Origin: Mycobacterium sp. 852002-51961_SCH5331710
Lineage (GTDB): Bacteria > Actinomycetota > Actinomycetes > Mycobacteriales > Mycobacteriaceae
DNA length: 64,000 nt
NCBI RefSeq assembly: GCF_001665535.1
Contig: NZ_LZSQ01000124.1
Coordinates: forward strand, 1 to 64,000
Direction: 5' to 3'
The translations under genes and the position numbers were made by a program. Position 1 is the first letter of the stretch; every line of letters starts with the position of its first letter. The notes under the pieces were generated by a model that ran no database searches, was not told the DNA's origin, and saw only the letters and a list, made by a program, of their open reading frames with translations. Shown here piece by piece: positions 40,772 to 49,477 of this stretch.

Positions 40772-41860
40772 ATGACGAACGTCTTGTCGCAGATCGCCGG
40801 CCGAGTCGGCGGAGCCGATGTCGACCTCCGCCTGCGCCGTACGGCTATCACCGTGGCGGTGACCGGCGCGAGCGCCGGCATCGGTCGCGCGGTCGCCAGG
40901 GAGTTCGGGGCCGAGGGAGCACGCGTCGCACTGATCGCGCGGGGGCGTGCCGGGCTGGAGGCGGCGGCCGCCGAGGTCGAAAAGGCCGGAGGGACCGCGC
41001 TGGTCGTGCCGGCCGATGTGGCCAACCCCGATGAAGTGGATGCCGCCGCCGACCAAATCGAGGACACGTTCGGTCCTATCGACGTGTGGGTGAACGGCGC
41101 GTTCGCCACGATCTTCGCGCCGTTCGATCAGACCACCCCCGAGGAATTCCGGCGGGCCACCGAGGTGACCTATCTCGGATTCGTCTACGGCACGATGGCC
41201 GCGCTCAAGCGCATGAAGCCGAGGAACCGGGGCACCATCATCCAGATCGGCTCGGCGCTCGGAATGCGCTCGATTCCCTTACAGTCGGCGTACTGCGGCG
41301 CCAAGCATGCCATCAACGGATTCACCGAATCACTGCGTACCGAATTGATGCACGACCACAGCAACGTGAACGTCACCGTCGTGCAGATGCCGGGAGTCAA
41401 CACCCCGCAGTTCTCCTGGGTGCGGTCGAAACTGTCGGGACACCCCCAGCCGGTCGCACCGGTGTACCAGCCCGAGATTCCCGCCAAGGCGGTGGTGTAC
41501 GCAGCCAAACATCCCAAGCACAAGCAGTATTGGGTGGGCGCCAGCACGGTGCTGACCTTGATTGGACAGCGGATGGTGCCTGCGCTTCTCGACCGGTACC
41601 TGGCGCGCACGGGATTCTCGTCGCAGCAGACCGACGAGACCATCGACGGTCGCGCGGGAAACCTGTTCGAACCACTCGACGCGGACGCCGGCACCGATCA
41701 CGGCGCCCACGGCGTATTCGACGAGAAAGCGCACGCGCACAGCCCGGCGTGGTGGCTGCGAAGCCACGCGCGCCCACTCGCGGCGGCGGCGGTCGCGGGT
41801 TCCGTCGGGGCCGCCGCGGGCCGCACGGTGCTGGACCGGCGGGGAGCGCGCGAGCGATGA
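40772..41860 (+). CDS. Short-chain dehydrogenase/reductase with C-terminal extension
   Basis: 362 aa. Classical SDR core: cofactor loop TGASAGIGRAVA, NAG-like region VNGAFA, catalytic Ser in IQIGSALG and YCGAK for Tyr-Lys. After about residue 260 there is an extension of about 100 residues with a basic/hydrophobic end (LAAAAVAGSVGAAAGRTVL) that may touch the membrane. Substrate unknown. First gene of a five-gene run; the next gene's ATG overlaps its stop. Confidence 0.85.
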   Translation: MTNVLSQIAGRVGGADVDLRLRRTAITVAVTGASAGIGRAVAREFGAEGARVALIARGRAGLEAAAAEVEKAGGTALVVPADVANPDEVDAAADQIEDTFGPIDVWVNGAFATIFAPFDQTTPEEFRRATEVTYLGFVYGTMAALKRMKPRNRGTIIQIGSALGMRSIPLQSAYCGAKHAINGFTESLRTELMHDHSNVNVTVVQMPGVNTPQFSWVRSKLSGHPQPVAPVYQPEIPAKAVVYAAKHPKHKQYWVGASTVLTLIGQRMVPALLDRYLARTGFSSQQTDETIDGRAGNLFEPLDADAGTDHGAHGVFDEKAHAHSPAWWLRSHARPLAAAAVAGSVGAAAGRTVLDRRGARER

Positions 41861-42303
41861 GCGCGTTGGCGATCGTGCGCGCCGCCTACGGCGTGGCACT
41901 GCTCGCCGCTCCGGACGCGTTCCACGGGCGTCCCAGGACCGAGCGGCTGACCACCGCGACCCGGCGGTCGATGCGCATTCTTGCGGCACGCCAACTCTTG
42001 GAGGCCTCGATGTGCGGCGTCGATCCCTCCAAGTGCCTGCTCAGGATGGAGGCGGTGGTCGACGTGATCCACGCGGGGACGATGGTGGTCGTGGCGGCTG
42101 CGACGAATCACGCGAGCACCCGTCGCGCCGCAGCGGTGAACGTGGCGACCGCGGCGCTCTTCGTCGGTGCGGATACCGTGGCGGCGCGACGAGCGCGACC
42201 GGACCACGCGTCTCCTTCGAAGGCGAACACCCTGCTGCAAGTGCGCGACCGGATCGCCGGATGGTGCTGTCGCACGCTGCCGTATCCGGTCGGCTCGAAA
42301 TGA
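41857..42303 (+). CDS. Uncharacterised small membrane protein
   Basis: 148 aa, ATG 41857 overlapping the SDR stop (ATGA). Two or three weak hydrophobic segments (LAIVRAAYGVALLAAPDAF, VVDVIHAGTMVVVAAATN, VNVATAALFVGADTVAA), rich in Ala and Arg. Layout is reminiscent of DUF4267-like membrane proteins, but I cannot place it. Translational coupling to the SDR and the transporter suggests a shared process. Confidence 0.7.
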   Translation: MSALAIVRAAYGVALLAAPDAFHGRPRTERLTTATRRSMRILAARQLLEASMCGVDPSKCLLRMEAVVDVIHAGTMVVVAAATNHASTRRAAAVNVATAALFVGADTVAARRARPDHASPSKANTLLQVRDRIAGWCCRTLPYPVGSK

Positions 42304-43682
42304 GCGGATTCATCACCGAAGTGCGTCGGACCGGAAACGGTCTGCTACTGCGCGTCTGCATCATCGCCGCCATCGGCGGGTTGTTGTTCGGATACGACAC
42401 CGGGGTGATCTCGGGTGCCCTTCTATACATCAAAACCGATTTGCACGCCAACGATTTCGAGCAGGAGGCCATCGTCGCGGCGGTATTGCTGGGCGCTATG
42501 TGCGGTGCCGCGGCGTCGGGCTACCTCGCGGACCGGATCAGCCGTCGATGGACCAAGGTGTTGTCCGGGACCGTCTATCTCGTCGGCGCGCTTGGCTGTG
42601 CCTTCGCGATCAGCGCACCGATGCTGATCGGGTTTCGGTTCCTGCTCGGCCTGGCGGTCGGCACCGCGTCCTTCGTCAGCCCGCTCTACATCTCCGAGAT
42701 GGCACCGCCGCGTATCCGCGGCGGGCTGGTCTCGTTCAACCAATTGGCCATCACCTCGGGCATTCTCGTGGCCTACCTGGTGAACTTCGGGTTCAAGGAT
42801 CTCGACGCGAACTGGCGGTGGATGCTCGGGGTGGCGGCGCTGCCCGGTGCGGTTCTCGCGGTCGGGATGCTGTCGGTACCGCAGACCCCGCGCTGGCTCG
42901 TGGAGGCCGGCCGCAAGGACAAGGCACGAGAGGTGTTGCGGCGGTTACGGTCGGGCGATCGGGACGCCGACGTCGACGACGAGCTCGCCGACATCGAGCA
43001 AGCCAGTGAACAGGAGGGTAAGGCGTCGATACGCGACCTCATCCGGCCGGGTTTGCGGCCGATGTTGATCGTCGGCCTGGTGCTCGCGCTGGCCCAGCAG
43101 TTCGTCGGCGTCAACACGGTGATCTACTACGCGCCCACCATCCTGTCCGACACCGGTATGTCGGCTGGTGGGGCACTCGCGCGTACCGTCTTCGTCGGCG
43201 TGACGAACGTGGTCTTCACGATCGTCGCGGTACTCCTGCTCGATCGCGTCGGCCGGCGAAAGTTGCTCATTACCGGCACGATCGGCATGATCATCGGGTT
43301 GTTGACGCTTGCCGTCTACTTCGCTTCGGGGACTCTGCAGCAAAACGCCGGCTACCTGGCCCTGGTCGCCTTGATGGTCTTCATCGCGTCGTTCGCGATC
43401 GGGCTGGGCCCGGTGTTCTGGCTGATGATCTCGGAGATCTTCCCCATCGGCGTGCGCAGCAAAGCCATGGCAGTCTGCACGATCGTGAACTGGGGGGCGA
43501 ATTTCATTGTGGCGCAGACCTTCCTGACGCTCGGAAACCTCATCACGCGACAGGGTGTGTTTTTCCTGTATGCGGCGCTGGCCGGACTCGCATTGCTGGT
43601 CTTCGCCCGTTGGGTTCCGGAAACTCGGGGCCGATCGCTCGAGGACATCCAGGCTGAACTCGCATCGGACAACTCGAAGTGA
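42300..43682 (+). CDS. Sugar porter (MFS) family transporter
   Basis: 460 aa, 12 helices. Sugar-porter signatures are present: GGLLFGYDTGVISGAL in helix 1, RISRRWTK in the first inner loop, PLYISEMAPPRIRG after helix 4, QQFVGVNTVIYYAP in helix 7, DRVGRRKLL and WVPETRGRSLEDI near the end. Probably sugar-H+ symport. ATG 42300 overlaps the previous stop (ATGA). Confidence 0.9.
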   Translation: MSGFITEVRRTGNGLLLRVCIIAAIGGLLFGYDTGVISGALLYIKTDLHANDFEQEAIVAAVLLGAMCGAAASGYLADRISRRWTKVLSGTVYLVGALGCAFAISAPMLIGFRFLLGLAVGTASFVSPLYISEMAPPRIRGGLVSFNQLAITSGILVAYLVNFGFKDLDANWRWMLGVAALPGAVLAVGMLSVPQTPRWLVEAGRKDKAREVLRRLRSGDRDADVDDELADIEQASEQEGKASIRDLIRPGLRPMLIVGLVLALAQQFVGVNTVIYYAPTILSDTGMSAGGALARTVFVGVTNVVFTIVAVLLLDRVGRRKLLITGTIGMIIGLLTLAVYFASGTLQQNAGYLALVALMVFIASFAIGLGPVFWLMISEIFPIGVRSKAMAVCTIVNWGANFIVAQTFLTLGNLITRQGVFFLYAALAGLALLVFARWVPETRGRSLEDIQAELASDNSK

Positions 43683-44374
43683 TGGCGGACACGTGGCTCG
43701 ACCGGGTGGCGTGGGTCGCCCTCGGCATCGCGGCGCTCTGCGCGATAGCCATCATCGCCGACATCTACGTGGGCGGGTACCGGCAGCGCATGAGGGTGAT
43801 GGAAGCCGTATGGCCTGTCACCGCACTGTATTTCGGTCCGGTCGCGGTGTGGATGTACTTGCGATTCGGCAGACCGAACAGTAAACGCTGGTTGAAACGA
43901 GCCGGTGCCGAACAGCCTCCGGACAAGCCCAAATGGGCGACCACCGCGATCGGTGTCAGCCATTGCGGTGCGGGTTGCACGCTTGGCGACATCATCGCCG
44001 CCACCGCCGTCTTCTTGTTGGGCCTCGAACTATGGGGCCGTGCTTTATGGCCGGAGATGATCGGTGACTACGTTGCGGCCCTCGCCCTCGGAATCTTGTT
44101 CCAGTACTTCGCCATCGCACCTATGCGGGGCCTTGGACCGCGGAAGGGACTTGTTGCTGCGGCGAAGGCCGATGTGTTGTCGCTGACCACATTCGAGGTC
44201 GGACTGTTCGGGTGGATGGCGCTGATGTCGTTCGTGTTCTTTCGGTCGGCTCCGGTGCACCCTGACAGCCCGGTGTACTGGTTCATGATGCAGATCGGAA
44301 TGATCGTCGGCTTTGTAACGGCTTGGCCGGCCAACGTCTGGCTCATCCGGCGCGGTATCAAGGAGGCCATGTGA
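43679..44374 (+). CDS. DUF4396-containing membrane protein
   Basis: 231 aa, GTG 43679 overlapping the transporter stop, or ATG 43682. About six helices; the DUF4396-type motif SHCGAGCTLGDIIAAT holds paired Cys and His that might bind a metal (copper or iron), and GLFGWMALMSFVFF occurs in a later helix. Function unknown; related proteins occur near copper and respiratory genes. Confidence 0.75.
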   Translation: MMADTWLDRVAWVALGIAALCAIAIIADIYVGGYRQRMRVMEAVWPVTALYFGPVAVWMYLRFGRPNSKRWLKRAGAEQPPDKPKWATTAIGVSHCGAGCTLGDIIAATAVFLLGLELWGRALWPEMIGDYVAALALGILFQYFAIAPMRGLGPRKGLVAAAKADVLSLTTFEVGLFGWMALMSFVFFRSAPVHPDSPVYWFMMQIGMIVGFVTAWPANVWLIRRGIKEAM

Positions 44375-44375
44375 C

Positions 44376-45602
44376 GTGGCGCTGGTGCTGGCCTTTGGTG
44401 TGGTGCTGCTGCTCAGCGTGTCCTTGTCGGGGCTCGCCGCCCGAACGGTGCTGTCCACGGCACTGATGTTCCTGATCGCCGGAGCGCTCGTGGGATCCGG
44501 TGGTCTCGGGTTGGCCGCGATCGAGCCGGGGGACCCGATCGTGACGACGCTCGCCGACATCGCGTTGTTCACGGTGCTGTTCAGCGACGGCCAACGAGCA
44601 TGCTTGCCAGCGTTGCGGGAGAACTGGCGGCTTTCTGGCCGCGCGCTCGGCCTCGGAATGCCCCTGACCATGGTGGGCATCGCGCTTCCGGCCCACTTCT
44701 TGATCGGATTCGATTGGCCCACTTCGTTCCTGATCGGTGCGATCCTATCGCCGACCGATCCGGTGTTCGCCTCAGCCTTGGTCGGCCGCTCCGACATTCC
44801 GCTTCGGCTTCGCCGCCTGCTCAACGTCGAATCCGGGTTGAACGACGGATTGGCACTACCTTTCGTGCTCATCTTCCTCGCCACCGCTCAGCACACCGAG
44901 TCGCACCCCGGACAGGTGGGGATCGAGCTTGCGCTCGGGCTGGTGATCGGGATCGTCGCAGCCGCATGTGTCGCCTGGGCGTGGCGGATCGAAGTGCTCA
45001 CCGCGGAACCGCGGTTGCAGCCGCTCGGCCCGGCAGCGCTCGCCGTCGTTGTGTACGCCACGTGCCATCTGACCCACGCGAATCCGTATCTGGCCGCATT
45101 CGCCGCCGGGTCCACCCTGGCGACAATGGACGGGGTGGCCGCCGACAATTTCCGCCCCTTCGGGGAGCTGCTCTCGGAGAGCACCAAGTTCGCGGCGCTG
45201 CTGGTCTTCGGCGCGCTCATCACCCCGGAGAGGCTCTCGCATCTGAGTTGGCGGGAGTGGTTCATACCCGTGATCGCGATCGTGCTGGTGCGCCCGGCCT
45301 CACTGCTGCTGTCGATGCTGCGAACACGGTTGCCGGCCCGCGAACGGTGGACGGCGGCGTGGTTCGGACCTAAGGGATTCGCCTCGGTCGTTTATGGTCT
45401 GCATGCCTTGCAAGCCGATTTGCCCCAGAGCCAAGCGATGTTCGACGTTGTCGCCGCCACCATAGTGCTGTCTATCGTGCTGCACTCCACGACCGACGTG
45501 CCGGTGGCCAAGCTCTTGCGGGTCGAGCCGCCTGACGATCTTCCGGGCGCCTCCGCGGAGACCGCCGCCGCGCCGCGGACCCAGGACGCAGCAACTAGTT
45601 GA
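44376..45602 (+). CDS. Cation:proton antiporter (CPA1, NhaP-type)
   Basis: 408 aa, GTG 44376 one base after the previous stop. About 12 helices; ion-binding motifs GAILSPTDPVFAS and RRLLNVESGLNDGLALP are diagnostic of Na+(K+)/H+ exchangers, and WFGPKGFASVVYG is the conserved late segment. Likely pH or ion homeostasis. Its last 8 bases overlap the end of the convergent GH15 gene. Confidence 0.88.
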   Translation: MALVLAFGVVLLLSVSLSGLAARTVLSTALMFLIAGALVGSGGLGLAAIEPGDPIVTTLADIALFTVLFSDGQRACLPALRENWRLSGRALGLGMPLTMVGIALPAHFLIGFDWPTSFLIGAILSPTDPVFASALVGRSDIPLRLRRLLNVESGLNDGLALPFVLIFLATAQHTESHPGQVGIELALGLVIGIVAAACVAWAWRIEVLTAEPRLQPLGPAALAVVVYATCHLTHANPYLAAFAAGSTLATMDGVAADNFRPFGELLSESTKFAALLVFGALITPERLSHLSWREWFIPVIAIVLVRPASLLLSMLRTRLPARERWTAAWFGPKGFASVVYGLHALQADLPQSQAMFDVVAATIVLSIVLHSTTDVPVAKLLRVEPPDDLPGASAETAAAPRTQDAATS

Positions 45603-47400
45603 CGTCCTGTTCCTCACCGCCGGCCGAGGTGATCGTTTTCGAGCCCGCGAGGTGACGGGCCGTGTTGATGAGACCGACAAGGCTGAATGCCTGCGGCGTG
45701 TTGCCGACCTGTCGGCAAGCACCTGTGTCGAACTCCTCGCTGAGCATCCCGACGTCGTTGCGAAGATCGAGGAGACGTTCGAACAGTTCGACGGCCTCGG
45801 CCGTGCGGCCGGTGCCGTGGAGTGCGTCGGCGAGCCAGAAGCTGCAGGCGAGGAACGCCCCTTCCTGGCCGGGCAGGCCATCGGTGGTGTCGTCGTTGTG
45901 GTATCTCAGCAGCAGTCCGTCACGGGACAGCTCGGTGCGCACCGTGTCGATTGTTCCTCGGACCCGAGGGTCGGACCACGGCAGGAAGCCGACCCGCGGG
46001 ATGAGCAACAATGCGGCATCGACATTGGTCGACCCATAGGACTGGGTGAAGGTGTTGCGCTCGGAATCGAAACCGTTGGCGCACACGTCGTCGTGGATCT
46101 GGTCGCGCAGTTTGCTCCAATGTTCGGCCGGCCCGTCTAGACCGTGATGCTCGACGCTTCGCACGGCGCGGTCGAGACCGGCCCACGCCATGACCTTGGA
46201 ATGCACGAATTGGCGTGGTTCGCCGCGGATCTCCCACAGGCTGCTGTCGGCATCCTGCCAATGGCCTTCCAGGTAGTCCAGCAACGCTCGCTGCACGTCC
46301 CATGCCGAGTCGTCGGTGTGCAACCCGGCCTCTCGCGCCAGATGCAGGCCGTCGAGCACTTCACCGTAGACGTCGAGCTGGAACTGGCGGCCCGCGCTGT
46401 TGCCGATTCGCACGGGCGAGGAGTCCCGGTAGCCGGAGAGCCATGGCAGCTCTTCTTCGCGGACGCGGCGGGCCCCGTCGAGCGCGTACATGATCTGCAA
46501 TCGAGCCGGGTCACCGGCGACCGCGCGGACCAACCACTCGCGCCATGCGGACGCCTCCTCGTGGTATCCCGCTCCGAGCAGCGCCTGCAGGGTGAAGGTG
46601 GCGTCGCGGAGCCAGCAGTACCGGTAATCCCAGTTGCGGCTTCCGCCAACTATTTCGGGTAGTGATGTCGTCGCCGCCGCGACGATTCCACCGGTCGGAG
46701 CGTAGGTGAGTGCCTTGAGGAAAAGCAACGAGCGGCGCACTTCCTCGGCGTACCGGCCCGTGTAACGGCAGCGCGAGAGCCATTGTGTCCAAAACCGTTC
46801 GGTGTCGCGGAGCGCCACTTCGGCGTCCACGATCTCCGGCGGCGGCAGATGCGAAGGGCGGTGGGTCAGAACGAACGGTACCCGTTCGCCTTTGGACACG
46901 GTGAACTCGGCCGTGGTCTCCAAATGATCGCCGTGACAGGCGATCGGAGTGCGCAGATACACCGAGTCCGGTCCCGCGATGGCAACCAAGTCCCCGTCTT
47001 TTCGCCGAACCCGAGGCACGATATGGCCGTAGTCGAAGCGCGGTTGCAATGACATCTGCATCACGACATCGCCGTCGAGACCCTCGACTATGCGCACGAC
47101 ATCGGGATTCTTTCCGCGCGGCGGCATGAAGTCGAGCACCCGTACCGCCCCGCTCGTCGTCTCCCACTCGCTTTGCAATACCAGGGAATCGCCGCGATAT
47201 GCGCGTCGCGTCACCCGGTCCACGCCGGCGGGAGCGATACTCCATCGACCGGATTCCCGATCGCCGACGAGCGCGGAGAAGCACGCGGGCGAATCGAAAC
47301 GCGGCAGGCACAGCCAGTCGATCGAGCCATCGCGACCGACGAGCGCCACCGACTGCAGGTCACCCAGCAGCGCGTAGTCCTCGATGGCCGATGCGGTCAC
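45595..47400 (-). CDS. Glycoside hydrolase family 15 protein (glucoamylase/trehalase-like)
   Basis: 601 aa. N-terminal sandwich domain begins AIEDYALLGDLQSVALVGRDGSIDWLCLPRFD; the catalytic (alpha/alpha)6 barrel has SRNWDYRYCWLRDATFTLQAL with a substrate-binding Arg/Asp pair. Mycobacterial GH15 members include trehalases; substrate here is unproven. GTG 47400 is chosen over GTG 47472 because a SigF-like -10 ends 10 bases upstream, giving a nearly or fully leaderless mRNA, and no ribosome binding site is visible for either. Confidence 0.85.
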   Translation of the reverse strand: MTASAIEDYALLGDLQSVALVGRDGSIDWLCLPRFDSPACFSALVGDRESGRWSIAPAGVDRVTRRAYRGDSLVLQSEWETTSGAVRVLDFMPPRGKNPDVVRIVEGLDGDVVMQMSLQPRFDYGHIVPRVRRKDGDLVAIAGPDSVYLRTPIACHGDHLETTAEFTVSKGERVPFVLTHRPSHLPPPEIVDAEVALRDTERFWTQWLSRCRYTGRYAEEVRRSLLFLKALTYAPTGGIVAAATTSLPEIVGGSRNWDYRYCWLRDATFTLQALLGAGYHEEASAWREWLVRAVAGDPARLQIMYALDGARRVREEELPWLSGYRDSSPVRIGNSAGRQFQLDVYGEVLDGLHLAREAGLHTDDSAWDVQRALLDYLEGHWQDADSSLWEIRGEPRQFVHSKVMAWAGLDRAVRSVEHHGLDGPAEHWSKLRDQIHDDVCANGFDSERNTFTQSYGSTNVDAALLLIPRVGFLPWSDPRVRGTIDTVRTELSRDGLLLRYHNDDTTDGLPGQEGAFLACSFWLADALHGTGRTAEAVELFERLLDLRNDVGMLSEEFDTGACRQVGNTPQAFSLVGLINTARHLAGSKTITSAGGEEQDVN

Positions 47401-47410
47401 TTGGGGCGTG

Positions 47411-47435
47411 GTACCCGGAAATGAGGGTCGTATAC
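47411..47435 (-). promoter_or_regulatory. SigF-like promoter of the GH15 gene
   Basis: On the minus strand: GTAT (47435-47432), 15 bases, GGGTAC (47416-47411). The GTG start at 47400 lies 10 bases beyond the -10 element. Confidence 0.5.
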
Positions 47436-47446
47436 CCGATGCCTTC

Positions 47447-47471
47447 GTTTTGGTTGGCCGTCGTGGGGTCA
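47447..47471 (+). promoter_or_regulatory. SigF-like promoter of the DUF421 gene
   Basis: GTTT (47447-47450), 15 bases, GGGTCA (47466-47471); the -10 deviates at A to C. It is divergent from the GH15 promoter with 11 bp between their -35 elements. Confidence 0.4.
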
Positions 47472-47507
47472 CCCTCTGCCACAGACGCGCGCGAAAGGGG
47501 TACGGCC

Positions 47508-48020
47508 GTGAATGGATTCGGACAGATCTTCATCGACGGTTGGCAACCGCCAGTGCACGCCGCGGTGAAAGTCCTGGCGTTGTTCTTGACGGCAATGGTG
47601 GCGTTTCGGTTTACGCAGCGCCGAACGATCGGGGAATTCACCCCGTACGACTGGGTGGCCGCAGTCGCCGCTGGTGCGATCGTCGGCCGTGTCGCGACGG
47701 CGTCGGACACTTCCTGGCTCACGGGGGCGGCCGCGCTGCTCACTTTGATCGCCGCACATGACCTGGTGAGCAGATTACGGTTCGTCGACGCAGTGCAGCG
47801 CCTCGTCGATCCGCCTGTGCGCGTGCTTATTCGCAACGGCGAGATCGACGAACGCAATCTCAAGCGCTCCGGCATCACCCGGGCAGACCTCGACGCGATA
47901 CTTCGTCGGCATGGGCACACCGAACCCGACGACGTTCGGCTGGCCCTGTTCGAGGCGAAGGGCACGGTTTCTGTGTTCGCCGCGGACGGGAACGCCGGAC
48001 CCGTCGTCGAGAAGCTGTGA
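47508..48020 (+). CDS. DUF421 (YetF-type) membrane protein
   Basis: 170 aa, GTG 47508 with GAAAGGGG upstream. Three N-terminal helices (VKVLALFLTAMVAFRF; YDWVAAVAAGAIVGRVAT; GAAALLTLIAAHDLV) and the DUF421 soluble domain (PPVRVLIRNGEIDERNLKRSGI, then RADLDAILRRHG and VRLALFEAKGTVSVF). Family members are common in stress and sporulation regulons but have no settled biochemical role. Confidence 0.85.
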   Translation: MNGFGQIFIDGWQPPVHAAVKVLALFLTAMVAFRFTQRRTIGEFTPYDWVAAVAAGAIVGRVATASDTSWLTGAAALLTLIAAHDLVSRLRFVDAVQRLVDPPVRVLIRNGEIDERNLKRSGITRADLDAILRRHGHTEPDDVRLALFEAKGTVSVFAADGNAGPVVEKL

Positions 48021-48043
48021 CCGCCACGGCCGCAGCGGACCGA

Positions 48044-48523
48044 TCAGGCGCCGATCGTGGATTCTGGACGGAATGCGACGATCGGGAGCTGCCGGACCAA
48101 ACGCGCCCTCGCCGAGTCGCTGCCGTCGTATCGCCAGCCGACGAGCTTACTGATGAGTCTGCGAACCACCGGTGCTGCGAACCGGTTTCGACGTTCGTAG
48201 TCCTCGAGTACAGCCATCGCTTCGTCCTGCTGGAGGATGCGCTGCTCCGGGATGAACTGATGGCGGCCCACCACAATCTCCTCCGCGCCTCCCTCTTCGA
48301 TGTTGCGGAACCAATCGGACGACGGCCCGTTTCCCGCAATCACCATCACCTCGTCGCAGAGATCGTTCTTTCCGATCACCTCCAGAACCGTGTGATACCT
48401 CTTCCCAGATCTCCGACCGCGGTGGGTGAGGCGCAGGAACCGTGAACCGAGCATCCAGCCGAGGCTACGGCCGTAAAGCCCGAGTAACGCACGCGAAAGA
48501 GCCGGCGGCACACGAATCGACAT
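48044..48523 (-). CDS. Deazaflavin(F420)-dependent nitroreductase-family protein
   Basis: 159 aa from ATG 48523. The split-barrel motif LTHRGRRSGKRYHTVLEV and VMVIAGNGPSSDWFRNI are typical of the Ddn family, which reduces quinones or nitro compounds with F420H2. The frame is open to GTG 48682, but that start would lie within a TetR-type palindrome and adds 53 residues unlike the family, so I reject it. It is downstream of and parallel to a TetR gene. Confidence 0.8.
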   Translation of the reverse strand: MSIRVPPALSRALLGLYGRSLGWMLGSRFLRLTHRGRRSGKRYHTVLEVIGKNDLCDEVMVIAGNGPSSDWFRNIEEGGAEEIVVGRHQFIPEQRILQQDEAMAVLEDYERRNRFAAPVVRRLISKLVGWRYDGSDSARARLVRQLPIVAFRPESTIGA

Positions 48524-48664
48524 GTCGACATCACCCTCCTCGTCTTGAGCGCCCAATGCCGAAGGGAGCCACGCGGCAACCGAGCGTTCGATATCTATGC
48601 TCAGGTGATTCCCCGCCGGCTGGACTACAACGTGCTGACAGTCCGTATCGCTCTCAATAGAGGT

Positions 48665-48678
48665 AGACAGACCTGTCT
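48665..48678. promoter_or_regulatory. Palindromic operator upstream of the Ddn-family gene
   Basis: AGACAG-AC-CTGTCT: perfect 6+6 arms, 142 bp upstream of ATG 48523 and 28 bp after the tetR stop. The arms match those of the 49343-49360 site, although the spacer is shorter. Confidence 0.5.
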
Positions 48679-48705
48679 TCACTCAAACCTGGGACGTCGA
48701 TCGTC

Positions 48706-49299
48706 CTAGCCGCCGCGTGCCCGGTGGTCAGCGGTGTGTTCCTCGATGAGACGGGCCGCGATGGGTTTCGCGCGCCGGGCGGACTCGACGTCGCCTTCGG
48801 CGGCGCACACGATGCTTCCCTTCAACAGGATGTTCAGGCTCCAGGCGAACTCCTTGGCGTCGCGAAGGCCGGCTCGTTCGGCACGCTCCCGGAGGATGTC
48901 ACGAATGTTGTCCAGGTGGGTGATACACGCCTTGCCGACACGGCCCTGGGCACCCACCTCGAAAAGGACCTTGACGAATGAGCAGGCTTCGTAATCGGAG
49001 CGGCGGTGAAACCACTCATCGAGGACATCGAACATCGCCAAGAGCTGCTCTTTGGGATCCTTGGTGCGCTCGGTGGGCTGCCGGTCGATCACCTCGGTTG
49101 TCCACATCTCGGCGCGCCTGTCCATGAACGCGAGCACGAGGTCGTCTTTGGAGGGAAAATGCCGGTACAGAGTTGCTTTTGCGACTCCGGCCCTCGCGAC
49201 GACTTCGTCGACGCCGACGTCGCCGATCCCCCGGTGGGTGAAGAGTTCGTAGCTGGTACTGATGAGCCGCTCGCGGGCACTCGGCGTCTCGGACGTCAT
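48706..49299 (-). CDS. TetR-family transcriptional regulator
   Basis: 197 aa. The HTH lies at residues 9-55 (RERLISTSYELFTHRGIGDVG then VDEVVARAGVAKATLYRHFPSKDDL). The C-terminal domain resembles TetR_C members, with WFHRRSDYEACSFVKVLFEVG. ATG 49299 is used. It is divergent from the hydrolase at 49478, with the palindrome 49343-49360 in between, and has a similar site behind it. It probably represses itself, the hydrolase-ferredoxin-reductase run and the Ddn-like gene. Confidence 0.88.
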   Translation of the reverse strand: MTSETPSARERLISTSYELFTHRGIGDVGVDEVVARAGVAKATLYRHFPSKDDLVLAFMDRRAEMWTTEVIDRQPTERTKDPKEQLLAMFDVLDEWFHRRSDYEACSFVKVLFEVGAQGRVGKACITHLDNIRDILRERAERAGLRDAKEFAWSLNILLKGSIVCAAEGDVESARRAKPIAARLIEEHTADHRARGG

Positions 49300-49342
49300 T
49301 CGAAACTCACCTTCTCATCTCGGCCCTGAGTTGCTCGTTTAG

Positions 49343-49360
49343 AGACAGATCGGTCTGTCT
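49343..49360. promoter_or_regulatory. TetR operator between the TetR gene and the hydrolase operon
   Basis: AGACAGATCGGTCTGTCT: 7-bp perfect arms (AGACAGA/TCTGTCT) with TCGG in the centre, 43 bp upstream of the tetR start and abutting an AT-rich TATAGATG stretch that could be a -10. Confidence 0.65.
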
Positions 49361-49477
49361 ATAGATGATGCATGGGGACCGCCGGACCGAACAAGGGAAC
49401 CGGAGCGCCGGCATGCGCGACCGCGACGGTAACCCTGAGATCGACGGACACGCAACGCGGAAGGCGGGAGGGCGCTG

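Noticed and set aside
48524..48682. Upstream GTG start for the Ddn-family gene
   Set aside because: It would start inside the TetR-type palindrome and add a 53-residue segment not seen in the family.
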